A model generated the notes under the pieces. It saw only the letters and a list, made by a program, of their open reading frames with translations. It was not told the origin of the DNA and searched no databases. 64,000 bases of DNA from Pseudomonadota bacterium (GTDB taxonomy: Bacteria; Pseudomonadota; Alphaproteobacteria; Acetobacterales; Acetobacteraceae): contig JABBOH010000010.1 of assembly GCA_019351895.1 (NCBI GenBank), forward strand, positions 1 through 64,000, written 5' to 3'. Positions 1 through 8,560 of the stretch are shown here, piece by piece (within the stretch, counting starts at the first letter, position 1; each line of letters begins with the position of its first letter). The position numbers and the translations under genes are program-made.

Positions 1-369
1 CGAGATGAACTCGAACAGCGGCTTCAGCCGCGGCACCTTGAGATGGACGAAGATCATCGCCGGGACGAGCAGAACGAAGGTCAGGACGATCGTCTCGACG
101 CCCAGGCGCAACGAGAGGAACAGACTGTTCCAGAAGCCCGCCGTATGCAGCATCAGGTCGTAGGCTGAGAAGCCGTAGCGGTTGCCGCCCTGCCAGAGGC
201 TGAAGATGCCGGTCATGATGAGCGGCACGAAGAAGAAGATCGCGCCGAGCGCGATGATGACCCAGTTGGCGAGGCTCAGCGTCTTGCGTTGCCCGTACGG
301 TCTGCGGGGGCGCGCCGGCGGCTGCTCCGCGATGGCTGAGTTGGCGATCTCTGCGGCGGTGGCACTCAT
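1..369 (-). CDS. ABC transporter permease, 5' part (runs off the left edge)
   Basis: Inner-membrane permease subunit of an ABC importer; 123 residues are visible and the rest lies outside the window. It starts with ATG at 369, 16 bp after the stop of the upstream permease, with AGGAG about 13 bases before the start. After a roughly 30-residue cytoplasmic Pro/Arg-rich head come one hydrophobic helix (residues about 34-56) and the beginning of a second, as expected for BPD_transp_1 permeases of the spermidine/iron/thiamine type. Its position as third gene after a binding protein and another permease makes it the second permease (PotC-like); the ATPase is probably further left. The substrate is not readable from the sequence. 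Confidence 0.85.
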   Translation of the reverse strand, partial: MSATAAEIANSAIAEQPPARPRRPYGQRKTLSLANWVIIALGAIFFFVPLIMTGIFSLWQGGNRYGFSAYDLMLHTAGFWNSLFLSLRLGVETIVLTFVLLVPAMIFVHLKVPRLKPLFEFIS

Positions 370-385
370 GGCGTGGATCTCGCTC

Positions 386-1330
386 CTATCGCCGCCAGCG
401 CGCGACGTAGCGCGTCACGAGGCTGTAGATGATGAGCACGACGACCATGACGAGGATCATGCCGGTGGATAACGCGGCACCCACCTGCGGGTCGGACATC
501 ACGTTGCCGGACAGGACGTTGCTGATGTCGATGGTGACGAGGGCGATGTTGCCGTCGGTCAGGGCGTAGGGCGTGGCATAGGCCGAGAAGGCGCTGCCGA
601 AGAGCAGCAGAAAGCCGCCGAGCAGCGAGGGCATGAGGATCGGCAGGCCCACGAACCGCCAGTACTGGAAACTTGTGGCGCCCAGACCATCCGAGGCCTC
701 ACGCCACTGTGCCCGCAAACCCTGGATGGCGGGCGTGATGATGATGAGCATGAGCGGGATCTGGAAATAGGCGAAGGTGACGGTGAGGCCGGTCAGCGAA
801 TAGAGCGAGAAGCCCATCGCGTAGATGTTGATGCCGATGTCCTTGAGCAGGATGGTGACGAAGCCGAGGCTGCCGAGCGTGCTGATGAAGGCGAAGGCGA
901 GCGGCACGCCCGCGAAATTCGCGGCGACCGCGGAGAAGCTCGTCACGATCGAGCGCAGGAACGCGGGCGCTCCCGGCTGCAGGCTGGCATACGCTAGGAA
1001 GAAGCCGCCGATCAGGCCCACGAAGGCTGACGAGATGCCGAGAATGATCGAGTTCTCGAAGGCAACCCGATACTGGTAGTCCCAGAGGCCCGTGAAGTAG
1101 CTCAGCGTAAAGCCATGGTCGCCGATGAAAGTCTGGACCACCAGCACGATCGTCGGCGCGATGAGGAAGGCCAGCACGAACAGCAGGAAGATGCCGACGA
1201 AGAACCACGGCACCATGCGGCCGGCGAAGGCGCTTAGACCGCCGCTGCCGGCGGAGTTCGCGGCCCGGGGGGCTTGCGCCCCTCCGAGACGGTTTCCTTG
1301 AGGTTTGACGGTCGCGCTGAGCTCGCTCAC
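386..1330 (-). CDS. ABC transporter permease (PotB/ThiP-like)
   Basis: Permease subunit, 314 residues, with about six hydrophobic helices: one near residues 40-65, then a cluster from about residue 95 to the C-terminus. The usual EAA-type loop is present before the last helices (WREASDGLGA). The start is GTG at 1330, supported by a GAGG element 7 bases upstream. It lies 28 bp downstream of the binding-protein gene and 16 bp upstream of the next permease, so the three form one operon read leftward. The family handles polyamines, ferric iron, thiamine or phosphonates; nothing here decides between them. Confidence 0.9.
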   Translation of the reverse strand: MSELSATVKPQGNRLGGAQAPRAANSAGSGGLSAFAGRMVPWFFVGIFLLFVLAFLIAPTIVLVVQTFIGDHGFTLSYFTGLWDYQYRVAFENSIILGISSAFVGLIGGFFLAYASLQPGAPAFLRSIVTSFSAVAANFAGVPLAFAFISTLGSLGFVTILLKDIGINIYAMGFSLYSLTGLTVTFAYFQIPLMLIIITPAIQGLRAQWREASDGLGATSFQYWRFVGLPILMPSLLGGFLLLFGSAFSAYATPYALTDGNIALVTIDISNVLSGNVMSDPQVGAALSTGMILVMVVVLIIYSLVTRYVARWRR

Positions 1331-1358
1331 GGGAAACCTCAGTTGGTTGCTTGGAGGC

Positions 1359-2486
1359 TCAGATCTTCACCATCTTCGGCCACAGCTCGGCAAGCGTCTG
1401 CTGCGCCTTAGCCACCTGGGCCTGCGTCGCGAACTTCACCTGCGCGTACGGGGCGGCGGGTGGCAGCTTGGCCGACAGGCTCGCCGGGATCAGGTTCTTC
1501 TTGGCGAGGTCTGCGAAGCGCGCCGGATGCGCGTAGCCTGCGAGAAACAGGAGCTGACCCTCGTCGGAATACAGCCACTCCTGCCACAGCTTGGCGGCGT
1601 TGGGATGGGCCGCGTCGGCCGGAATCGCCTGGCAGTAGAAGCTGCCGTAGGGTGTGCTGCCCTCGGGCACGACGACGGTGATGTTGGCCTTGCCGGCGGC
1701 CATGTCGCGGTACCCGAGCGAGAGATAGTCCCAGTTGATGACGATCGGAGCCTGCCCGCTGACGAGCAGCGCCGGACCGGTGGCGGCGGCCGGGTTCAGA
1801 TTGCCGAGTTTGGCGAGTTCCGCGAAGTATTTCACGCCAGGGGCGATGTCGTCATACGATCCGCCGTTCCCGAGGGAGGCCGCGAAGACGGCGGCGAAGG
1901 CCGCGCCGGCGCCGAGCGGGCTGCCGTTCAGGGCGACCATGCCCTTGTAGTCCGGCTTCTTCAGGTCGGCCCACGTGGTCGGCGCGTTCTTGACGACGTT
2001 GGTGTTGGTGGCGATCGAGACGACGCCGAAGTAGTCGCCGACCCAGAGGCCATCCGCGTTCTTCATGTCGTCCGGGATCGTGTCCCAGGTCGCGACCTTG
2101 TACGGCGTGAACAACTTCTGCTTGACGCCGATCGAAGCGAAGGATGGCCCGATGTCGAGCGCGTCGGGGGCCCGGCTCTGCCCCTTGAGGCTCCGCACGG
2201 CCTGCAGCTCCTGCGCCGACGACCCGTCCGGGTTCGCGTCTTCGATGGCGATGCCGTATTTCTTGGTGAAGCCGTCCATGATCGCGCCGTAATTCGCCCA
2301 GTCGCGCGGCAGGGTGATGACGTTGAGCTTGCCTTCCTTTTTCGCGGCCGCGACCAGCGCGTCCATGTCATCGGCGGCGCGGGCCGGGCGAATGCCGGGG
2401 GCCGAGGCCAGCGCCACGCCGGCGGCAGCGCCGAGGCCGAGCTTCGCATAGGCTCTGCGGCCGAGAAGGGGAATCTGGGACGTCAT
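1359..2486 (-). CDS. ABC transporter periplasmic substrate-binding protein
   Basis: Extracellular solute-binding protein (family 1 type fold) that delivers substrate to the permeases encoded just downstream; 375 residues. The reading frame is open further upstream, but ATG at 2486 is preferred: it has AGGAGC 7 bases before it and begins the signal peptide. That peptide contains an Arg-Arg pair followed by a hydrophobic Ala/Gly stretch and an AxA-type cleavage region near residue 36, so Tat export is plausible. The body has features of polyamine/iron binding proteins, including the TTWADLKKPDYKG segment and NWDYLSLGY. Substrate unknown; polyamine, thiamine and phosphonate are all possible. Confidence 0.9.
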   Translation of the reverse strand: MTSQIPLLGRRAYAKLGLGAAAGVALASAPGIRPARAADDMDALVAAAKKEGKLNVITLPRDWANYGAIMDGFTKKYGIAIEDANPDGSSAQELQAVRSLKGQSRAPDALDIGPSFASIGVKQKLFTPYKVATWDTIPDDMKNADGLWVGDYFGVVSIATNTNVVKNAPTTWADLKKPDYKGMVALNGSPLGAGAAFAAVFAASLGNGGSYDDIAPGVKYFAELAKLGNLNPAAATGPALLVSGQAPIVINWDYLSLGYRDMAAGKANITVVVPEGSTPYGSFYCQAIPADAAHPNAAKLWQEWLYSDEGQLLFLAGYAHPARFADLAKKNLIPASLSAKLPPAAPYAQVKFATQAQVAKAQQTLAELWPKMVKI

Positions 2487-2639
2487 CGGGAAGCTCCTGA
2501 TACGAGGGCGATAGGACAGGCGAAACGAGGGCTGGCGCTGGACCCGGCAGCGGCGAAACGGCCGGGCGGAACGATGCGCTGGCCGATACAGGCGGCGGCC
2601 GTCCCGAACAACGTCAGTTGTGTGACAGTTAATGAAAAA

Positions 2640-2655
2640 CTCACACCGATGTGAG
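2640..2655. promoter_or_regulatory. inverted repeat, possible operator of the ABC importer
   Basis: CTCACA-CCGA-TGTGAG is a perfect 6-bp inverted repeat with a 4-bp centre. It lies about 155 bp upstream of the binding-protein start in an AT-richer stretch of the intergenic region. The architecture suits a dimeric repressor or activator of the importer, but no regulator gene is adjacent and the cognate protein is unknown. Confidence 0.35.
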
Positions 2656-2828
2656 TCAAATTCCTTGGGCTGGACGCCCATAGCCCAAGCAATATCCTCG
2701 CCACGGTCGGAGCCGAGCGCCAGTCTCCGGCATTCGGCTGAGGCTCGCCTTCGCCACGACGCATCTTTCGGTCAGCCGCGGAGGGTTGCTGGCCGACCGG
2801 AAACCCGGGAGTGCGGTGCGCAAATTAT

Positions 2829-2843
2829 GTTCTTGTTTTGTTC
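2829..2843 (+). promoter_or_regulatory. LexA (SOS) box upstream of the photorepair genes
   Basis: GTTC-TTGTTTT-GTTC matches exactly the alphaproteobacterial LexA operator GTTC-N7-GTTC. It lies 56 bp before the radical SAM start codon and overlaps a TATGTT that could be the -10 element, so LexA bound here would block transcription. This predicts induction of the radical SAM-photolyase pair by DNA damage. Confidence 0.7.
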
Positions 2844-2899
2844 TTGACGTAGCACCGGTCCGGTTGCGAAGGTGGCGCTGTCCTTCCGATGGGTGCCCC

Positions 2900-4135
2900 A
2901 TGAAGCCGACCGAGACCGCCGCCACGCCGCCACGCATGATCTTCCGGCAGGTCCGCATGCAAACCCCGGCGAAGCCTCGGGCTCGGCCTCCGGCTGCGCG
3001 CGCCACCACCGTGACGATCGACGGCAGCGGCGCGGAGCCGCTCGCCGCGCCGTCGCTGGCGCGTCCCGGCCGGGGCTCCACGACAAATCCCGCGGTCCGC
3101 TTCGAGACGCAGGCGACGGTGCCATTCGATGACGGCTGGGGCGCGCTGGAGAATTGCTTCGGCGAATTGGCGCCGCTGGAGACGGTCCTCATCCGTGACA
3201 ACAGCCGGACCGCAATCGCGCGAAACACGAGCCCGGATGTCGGCTTCGACCGCTCGATCAACCCCTACCGGGGCTGCGAGCACGGCTGCGTCTACTGCTT
3301 CGCGCGGCCGACCCACGCCTATCTCGGCTACTCCCCAGGCCTCGATTTCGAGACGAAGCTGCTCTTCAAGCCGGAGGTCGCGAGCCTGCTCGAGAAGGAA
3401 CTGCGGCGCCCGTCCTATAAGCCCAAGCCGATCACGCTCGGCTCCAACACCGATCCCTATCAGCCGGTGGAGCGGCGGCTGAAGCTTACCCGTCAGGTGC
3501 TGGACGTGCTGCTCCGGTTCCGCCATCCGGTGAGCATTGTCACCAAATCAGCGAGCATTGTCCGCGACCTCGACATCCTGCGCGATCTCGCGGCTCTGAA
3601 GCTTGTGCATGTCTATCTTTCGGTGACGACGCTCGATCCTGCGCTGGCGCGGGTCATGGAACCCCGCGCCTCCGCGCCGGGGTTGCGGCTCCGCGCCGTT
3701 GCGGCATTGCAGGCTGCTGGCGTCCCGGTCGGCGTGCTGGCGGCGCCCATGATCCCCGGCCTGAACGACGTGGAGCTGGAGACCATCCTCAAGGCGGCGG
3801 CGGAGGCGGGCGCGGGACGGGCCGGCTACGTTCTGCTGCGCCTGCCGCTCGAACTGCGCGACATGTTCGAGGCGTGGCTGCGCGAGCACATGCCGCAGCG
3901 CGCGAACCATGTCCTGAGCCTGATCCGCCAGATGCGTGGCGGAGAGCTGAACGATTCCACCTTCGGGCAACGTTTCGTCGGCACCGGCCCCTACGCCGAG
4001 CTGCTGTCCCAACGGTTCGAGCAGGCGACGCGCCGCCTCAGGCTCAACACGCGTCACAGCGAGATCGATATCAGTCAGTTCCGCGTGCCGGACGCGCCCG
4101 CCGCGATGGCCGAGGCGCAGATGTCGCTGTTCTAG
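2900..4135 (+). CDS. PA0069-family radical SAM protein (SplB-like)
   Basis: Radical S-adenosylmethionine enzyme of 411 residues. The CX3CX2C cluster motif is visible at Cys126, Cys130 and Cys133 within YRGCEHGCVYCFARP, followed by GLDFETKLLFKP, typical of the PA0069 family related to spore photoproduct lyase. ATG at 2900 is chosen because it follows the SOS box; an upstream in-frame start at 2786 would place coding sequence across the box. The photolyase gene follows after about 110 bp on the same strand, and this neighbourhood plus the LexA box argue for a DNA-repair role. The actual reaction of the family is not established, so SplB-like repair is inference. Confidence 0.88.
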   Translation: MKPTETAATPPRMIFRQVRMQTPAKPRARPPAARATTVTIDGSGAEPLAAPSLARPGRGSTTNPAVRFETQATVPFDDGWGALENCFGELAPLETVLIRDNSRTAIARNTSPDVGFDRSINPYRGCEHGCVYCFARPTHAYLGYSPGLDFETKLLFKPEVASLLEKELRRPSYKPKPITLGSNTDPYQPVERRLKLTRQVLDVLLRFRHPVSIVTKSASIVRDLDILRDLAALKLVHVYLSVTTLDPALARVMEPRASAPGLRLRAVAALQAAGVPVGVLAAPMIPGLNDVELETILKAAAEAGAGRAGYVLLRLPLELRDMFEAWLREHMPQRANHVLSLIRQMRGGELNDSTFGQRFVGTGPYAELLSQRFEQATRRLRLNTRHSEIDISQFRVPDAPAAMAEAQMSLF

Positions 4136-4248
4136 GCGAGCGTCCACGCGACGGGATGCCGTCGAGGTGCGGGATTGGGACATCGGGCGCAAATCGCATC
4201 CGCCACCCCACCTGTTCCGTAGCTGCCGGAACCGGGAAGGTGGAGAGA

Positions 4249-5703
4249 GTGAGACAGCCCAGCAAAGCCGCGGATCAGGAAGGCCCTGCCATCCTCTGGT
4301 TCCGCCGCGACCTTCGCCTGTCCGATCAGGACGCGGTCCAGGCGGCCGTCGGCGGCAAAACCCCCGTCATCCCCGTATTTATTCTCGACGATGCGAAGGC
4401 CGGGGACTGGAAGGCCGGTGGCGCGGCGCGATGGTGGCTGCATCATAGCCTGACAAGTCTCGCGGGCTCTCTGCAGAAGGCCGGCAGTGGGCTCGTCCTG
4501 CGGCGGGGCGAGAGCGCGGAGAACATCCTGGCGCTCGTGCGCGAGGTCGGGGCGGGTTCCGTCCATACCGGCGTCATGCCCGAGCCATGGGAACGCGCGG
4601 CCGACGCCGCCTTGGCGAACGCGCTCGCAGGCATGGGCTGCACGCTCCACTGTCACCGTACAGCACTGTTGCACGATCCTGAGGCGGTGACGACGCAAGC
4701 GGGCAAGCCGTTCAGCGTGTTCACGCCCTTCGCCCACGCCTTCAGCCGCGTGACGCATCCAGCGCCTCCAGGGCCCATGCCGACGCGCATCCCGAGCCCG
4801 GCTCTGCCGCGATCGGACAAGCTTGTGGACTGGGCTCTGCTGCCCAGCATCCGTTGGGACGCGGAGATCGCCGCCCATTGGACGCCGGGCGAAGCCGGTG
4901 CGGCGGAACGGCTCCAGCATTTCATCGCCGAGGCGGCGGCCCAGTACGACTTCGGCCGCAACGCGGTGGCCGAGGCGGGCAGTTCCTCCCTCTCGCCGCA
5001 TCTGCATTGGGGCGAGATTTCCGCCCGCCAGGTCTGGGCAGCACTCGACGAGGCGCCCGCCGGGGCCGGGGTCGCGGCCTTCCGCCGGGAGCTGATCTGG
5101 CGCGAGTTCACCGCTCACGTGCTGTGGCACCACCCCTCGGTTCCGGACGAGGCCCTGCGGCCAGAATTCCGGACGTTCCCTTGGCGCCGCGACGCCCGCG
5201 CCCTGCGTGCCTGGCAACGGGGCATGACGGGCGTCCCCATCGTCGACGCCGGGATGCGGCAGCTCTGGTCGATCGGCTGGATGCATAACCGCGTGCGCAT
5301 GATCACGGCCTCATTTCTGGTGAAGCATCTGCTGCTGCCCTGGCGGGAGGGCGAGGCCTGGTTCTGGGATACCTTGGTCGACGCCGACCTGCCCAACAAC
5401 AGCGTGAACTGGCAGTGGGTCGCCGGCTGCGGCGCCGATCCCTCGCCCTTCTTCCGCATCTTCAATCCGGTGCTGCAGGGCAAGAAGTTCGACCCGGAAG
5501 GCGCCTATGTGCGCCGCTGGGTGCCGGAATTGGCCGGCCTCGATACGCGCTTTATCCACGAGCCCTGGGCCGCACCGGACGTGGCGCTGCGGACCGCCGG
5601 GATCACGATCGGGAAGACCTATCCCGCGCCGCTCGTCGATCTCGCCGAGGGCCGTGCGCGGGCGCTGGCGGCGCTGCGTCAGACGGTCGGGCGGGCGGCT
5701 TAG
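4249..5703 (+). CDS. phrB: deoxyribodipyrimidine photolyase, class I
   Basis: Light-driven repair of cyclobutane pyrimidine dimers using FAD; 484 residues, close to the usual 470-480. The N-terminal antenna domain opens with ILWFRRDLRL. The C-terminal FAD domain shows the family blocks SLSPHLHWGEIS, ELIWREF, GMRQLWSIGWMHNRVRM, DADLPNNSVNWQWVAG and FRIFNPVLQGKKFDP. The start is taken as GTG 4249, preceded by GGAAGG about 8 bases upstream; another in-frame GTG sits at 4240. The open frame extends far upstream but only overlaps the radical SAM gene out of frame. Probably co-transcribed with the radical SAM gene under the upstream LexA box. Confidence 0.95.
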   Translation: MRQPSKAADQEGPAILWFRRDLRLSDQDAVQAAVGGKTPVIPVFILDDAKAGDWKAGGAARWWLHHSLTSLAGSLQKAGSGLVLRRGESAENILALVREVGAGSVHTGVMPEPWERAADAALANALAGMGCTLHCHRTALLHDPEAVTTQAGKPFSVFTPFAHAFSRVTHPAPPGPMPTRIPSPALPRSDKLVDWALLPSIRWDAEIAAHWTPGEAGAAERLQHFIAEAAAQYDFGRNAVAEAGSSSLSPHLHWGEISARQVWAALDEAPAGAGVAAFRRELIWREFTAHVLWHHPSVPDEALRPEFRTFPWRRDARALRAWQRGMTGVPIVDAGMRQLWSIGWMHNRVRMITASFLVKHLLLPWREGEAWFWDTLVDADLPNNSVNWQWVAGCGADPSPFFRIFNPVLQGKKFDPEGAYVRRWVPELAGLDTRFIHEPWAAPDVALRTAGITIGKTYPAPLVDLAEGRARALAALRQTVGRAA

Positions 5704-5792
5704 GCGCTGTTCAGCACCGCGCGCGATCTATCGTCTTGTCCTGGCAGCCCCCGATCCCACCTGTGGGTGGCCATCACAACAGGAGCCATATC

Positions 5793-6029
5793 ATGAGCCA
5801 GAACTCGTTCACCGGCGCCGCCCGTGACGCTGCCAGCCGCGCGCAAGAGGCCGCGGGCGACTTTGCAGACGACGCTCAGACCCGGATGCGCGGCACCTAC
5901 AATCAGGCGCGTGGTCAGGCAGAGGGCGCCATGGGCGATGCGGCAGAGATGATCCGTGAGCAGCCGTTGATGGCGGGCATCGCGATCCTCGCTATCGGCT
6001 ACATCATCGGCCGCCTCCGCATCCTCTAA
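5793..6029 (+). CDS. small DUF883/ElaB- or CsbD-like membrane-anchored protein
   Basis: A 78-residue protein: a polar Ala/Gln/Arg-rich amphipathic first half containing GTYNQARGQAEGAMGDA, then REQPLMAGIAILAIGYIIGRLR, a single C-terminal helix with a GxxxGR ending. This layout is that of YqjD/ElaB (DUF883) ribosome-associated inner-membrane proteins, while the GTYNQARGQAEG segment recalls CsbD general-stress proteins. ATG at 5793 has AGGAG 7 bases upstream. It stands alone after phrB, 90 bp downstream, and may have its own promoter. Role likely in stress or stationary phase, by analogy only. Confidence 0.75.
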   Translation: MSQNSFTGAARDAASRAQEAAGDFADDAQTRMRGTYNQARGQAEGAMGDAAEMIREQPLMAGIAILAIGYIIGRLRIL

Positions 6030-6066
6030 CGGCCGACACTCTGTCCGTCGCTGATCGCGGTCTGCG

Positions 6067-6720
6067 GTGAGCGCGCGCATCGACGGATCATCCCACCGGG
6101 CCCTCCGGCTGTAGCTCGCCATTGAATTCGTGGCGATCTACGTCGGAGGGCCCTTGGCCGTTCTGGCGATCCGTAGGCCTGGGATCCTGTTCGCGGCCCT
6201 CTGGCTTGGCGCGCTTGTCGCCTGGGTTGGCACGCCCGGGCGGATGTCGCGTCTCGACGGGACGCGAAAGGCGCACTCGCTGGCGTCGCGCTACGCTTCG
6301 CGATCCTGGCCCCGCTGATCACGATCGCGACCTGGGGTCTCTTTCCCCAGTTTTTTTCTAAGCTTGCCGCGTGATCGCCCGCTGTTTTGGGCGATCATCA
6401 AGGTGCTGTATCCGCGGCTGTCGGTCTGGCCGCAGGAGATGCTGTACCGCTCCCTTCTGTTCCACCGCTACGCGCCGATCCTGCCAACGGACCGCGTGCG
6501 GATCGCGGCCAGCGCCATCACCTTCGGCTTTGCCCATGTCATCTTTCTCAACTGGATCGCAATCGCGATGACGGCAGCGGGCGGATTCCTATTCGCACGC
6601 GATTACGCGCGGCACCGGTCGCTCCGGGTGACCTGCATCGAGCACAGTCTGGACGGCTGCCTCATTTTCACGGTCGGGCTCGGGCGGTTCTTCTATACCG
6701 GCGCCGCCTGGCACCATTGA
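6067..6720 (+). pseudogene. CPBP-family intramembrane protease, degraded
   Basis: The pieces of one CPBP (Abi/CAAX) glutamic protease are spread over different frames. From GTG 6067 the frame reads to an amber stop at 6112-6114, then continues with EFVAIYVGGPLAVLAIRRPG to about 6300. The next piece (LAPLITIATWGLFPQ) is in a second frame, and from about 6360 the main part (LPRDRPLFW to the stop at 6718) is in a third. The main part keeps the CPBP motifs WPQEMLYRSLLF, FAHVIFLNW and HSLDG. One nonsense change and two frameshifts, the second near a T7 run, make a functional product unlikely. Sequencing error at the frameshifts cannot be excluded. Confidence 0.75.
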
Positions 6721-6734
6721 CGCCGTCGATGACC

Positions 6735-7529
6735 CTACACGATCTGCCGGAGCACGCCGCCATCCACGCGTAGCGCGGCACCGGTGGTGCCCGATGCCTG
6801 TTCCGAGCAGACATAGACGACCATGTTTGCAACCTCATCGGTCGTCGTGAAGCGTTGCAGGAGCGAAGTTGGCCGCGCGGTCTTCAGGAAATTCTGCTCC
6901 GCCTGCTCCTGCGTGATGCCTTCGGCCTCCGCCTGCGACTTCATCCAGTTGGAGAGGATTTCCGAACGAGTCGGTCCCGGCAGAACCGAGTTCACGGTCA
7001 CGCCGGTTCCCGCGACAGACTCCGCAACGCCCCTGGCAATCGCGAGTTGCGCGGTCTTCGTCATGGCATAGTCGACCATGTCTTTCGGAATGGCGAGCGC
7101 CGCCTCGCTGCTGATGAACACGACGCGGCCCCAGCTACGCTTCGTCATTCCCGGTAGATAATGCCGGGTCATTCTGACACCGGTCATCACGTTGAGTTCG
7201 AACAAATTCCGCCACTCGTCGTCCGTCACTTCGAGAAACGGTCTGAAGGCGCCGGTCCCGACATTATTGACCAGTATATCGGCATCTCCTGCCTGGTCTG
7301 TAAATGTTTTGGAGCCCGCTTCGGTTGCCAGATCCGCGGCGAAGCCGGTGATGTCGGCCTCCGGGAAAAGCGCGCGCATCTCCGCCAACGCGGCCGAGAC
7401 CCGCGCCTCACCGCGTCCGTTGATGACAACAGCGGCGCCGGCGCGGGCAAGCCCCTCCGCGATCGCACGGCCAATGCCAGCGGTGGACCCTGTGACAATA
7501 GCCCTGTGGCCTTTGAGTTCGATGTTCAT
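6735..7529 (-). CDS. SDR-family NAD(P)-dependent oxidoreductase
   Basis: Classical short-chain dehydrogenase/reductase, 264 residues. Nucleotide-binding TGSTAGIG is at residues 13-20, NNVG at 88-91, Asn113, the catalytic Ser at 140/141 and the YxxxK pair Tyr154/Lys158. The C-terminal DGGVLRQIV ending is normal. ATG at 7529 is chosen for its AGGAG 8 bases upstream and because the SDR fold begins directly. It is divergent from a LysR-type regulator whose start is 94 bp away, the standard arrangement of a regulator and its target. The substrate cannot be predicted; annotations such as 3-oxoacyl-ACP reductase would be guesses. Confidence 0.92.
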   Translation of the reverse strand: MNIELKGHRAIVTGSTAGIGRAIAEGLARAGAAVVINGRGEARVSAALAEMRALFPEADITGFAADLATEAGSKTFTDQAGDADILVNNVGTGAFRPFLEVTDDEWRNLFELNVMTGVRMTRHYLPGMTKRSWGRVVFISSEAALAIPKDMVDYAMTKTAQLAIARGVAESVAGTGVTVNSVLPGPTRSEILSNWMKSQAEAEGITQEQAEQNFLKTARPTSLLQRFTTTDEVANMVVYVCSEQASGTTGAALRVDGGVLRQIV

Positions 7530-7623
7530 GGTGTGGCTCCTGTTCGATGGCCAAAGAATAGGCATTCCAATGCGACTGATAATCGGCCATATTTCCATAG
7601 GATTGATGCCAGCGGAGAATGGC

Positions 7624-8514
7624 GTGGACCGTCTTCAGGAACTGAATGCCTTCATCGCTGTCGCCGAGGCCGGAGGGTTCTCGGCGGCGTCCCGGCGAAG
7701 CGGCGAACCCCAGCCCGCGATCAGCAAGGCTGTCGCCAGCCTCGAGAAGCGCCTCGGCGCAGCATTGTTCCACCGCAGCACACGCAGCGTGACGCTGACG
7801 GATCAGGGGCAGCGATACCTTGATCGCACAAGACCGCTCGTCGAGGAGTTGGCCTACGCCGACAACGAGCTGACGAACAGCGCGCTAAGCGTCTCGGGTC
7901 TTGTCCGCATCAGCGTGCCCGCGACCTTCGGGCGCCTGCATATCCTGCCGCTGATCCCCCGGTTGTTGTCACAGTATCCCGGGCTCGAGGTCGATCTCAT
8001 TCTTTCAGACTTCGTGCGAGACATGGTGGAAGACAGGATCGATCTTGCGATCCGGCTAGGTTCTGTCCACGAACCTGACGCCGTTGCGAAGCGCGTGGCG
8101 TCCACATCTCTGGTGTGCGTGGGGGCTCGCCGCTACTTCGATCAGCACGGCATCCCGCAAACCCCGGCTGACCTCGTGCATCATAACTGCATGATTTATG
8201 GCGGGCTCGAGGAGTCGGCAAACTGGCCCTTTGTCGGGCCGCAGGGTCCGATGAGTGTCGCTGTTCGCGGGACTCTATCGTCCAACAGCGTGGAGACGAT
8301 CCGCGCAGGCGTGCTGGCCGGCCTTGGCATCGGCCTTTTTACAAAGGTCTCGCTGGCCGGTGAGCTCTCACAGGGCGATGTCAGAACGGTGCTCGATGAG
8401 TTTGTAAGAGGCGTGAGAGACATCAGCCTTGTGTGGCCGAGACGGCGATTTGTTCCGGCCCGCGTGCAGCGCGTGACCGAGTTCTTCGCGAAGGCTATTC
8501 CGGAACGGATTTAA
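7624..8514 (+). CDS. LysR-type transcriptional regulator
   Basis: 296-residue LTTR. The N-terminal winged helix-turn-helix includes ELNAFIAVAEAGGFSAASRR and PAISKAVASLEKRLGAALFHRS. The C-terminal effector domain has the usual GLVRISVPATFGRLHI start of the PgrR/DsdC-like type. GTG at 7624 is preferred because GGAGA lies about 7 bases before it; ATG at 7606 is the alternative. Divergent to the SDR gene, it probably controls that gene and itself from the 94-bp gap, although I cannot assign a T-N11-A box with confidence. Confidence 0.92.
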   Translation: MDRLQELNAFIAVAEAGGFSAASRRSGEPQPAISKAVASLEKRLGAALFHRSTRSVTLTDQGQRYLDRTRPLVEELAYADNELTNSALSVSGLVRISVPATFGRLHILPLIPRLLSQYPGLEVDLILSDFVRDMVEDRIDLAIRLGSVHEPDAVAKRVASTSLVCVGARRYFDQHGIPQTPADLVHHNCMIYGGLEESANWPFVGPQGPMSVAVRGTLSSNSVETIRAGVLAGLGIGLFTKVSLAGELSQGDVRTVLDEFVRGVRDISLVWPRRRFVPARVQRVTEFFAKAIPERI

Positions 8515-8560
8515 CCATGACTGCAGAACTTCGCCAGACTTTGATCCTGCTGTCGGCTAA

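Larger units (their letters stand above)
2487..2899. other. divergent intergenic region, ABC importer / photorepair operon
   Basis: This gap of about 410 bp separates the leftward importer operon from the rightward radical SAM-photolyase pair. It holds two recognisable sites, an inverted repeat at 2640-2655 and an SOS box at 2829-2843. Open frames run through part of it, but they lack ribosome sites and resemble nothing. I see no RNA gene. Confidence 0.6.

Noticed and set aside
2786-2899. N-terminal extension of the radical SAM gene to 2786
   Set aside because: It would translate through the LexA box and adds residues not seen in the family; ATG 2900 is more sensible.
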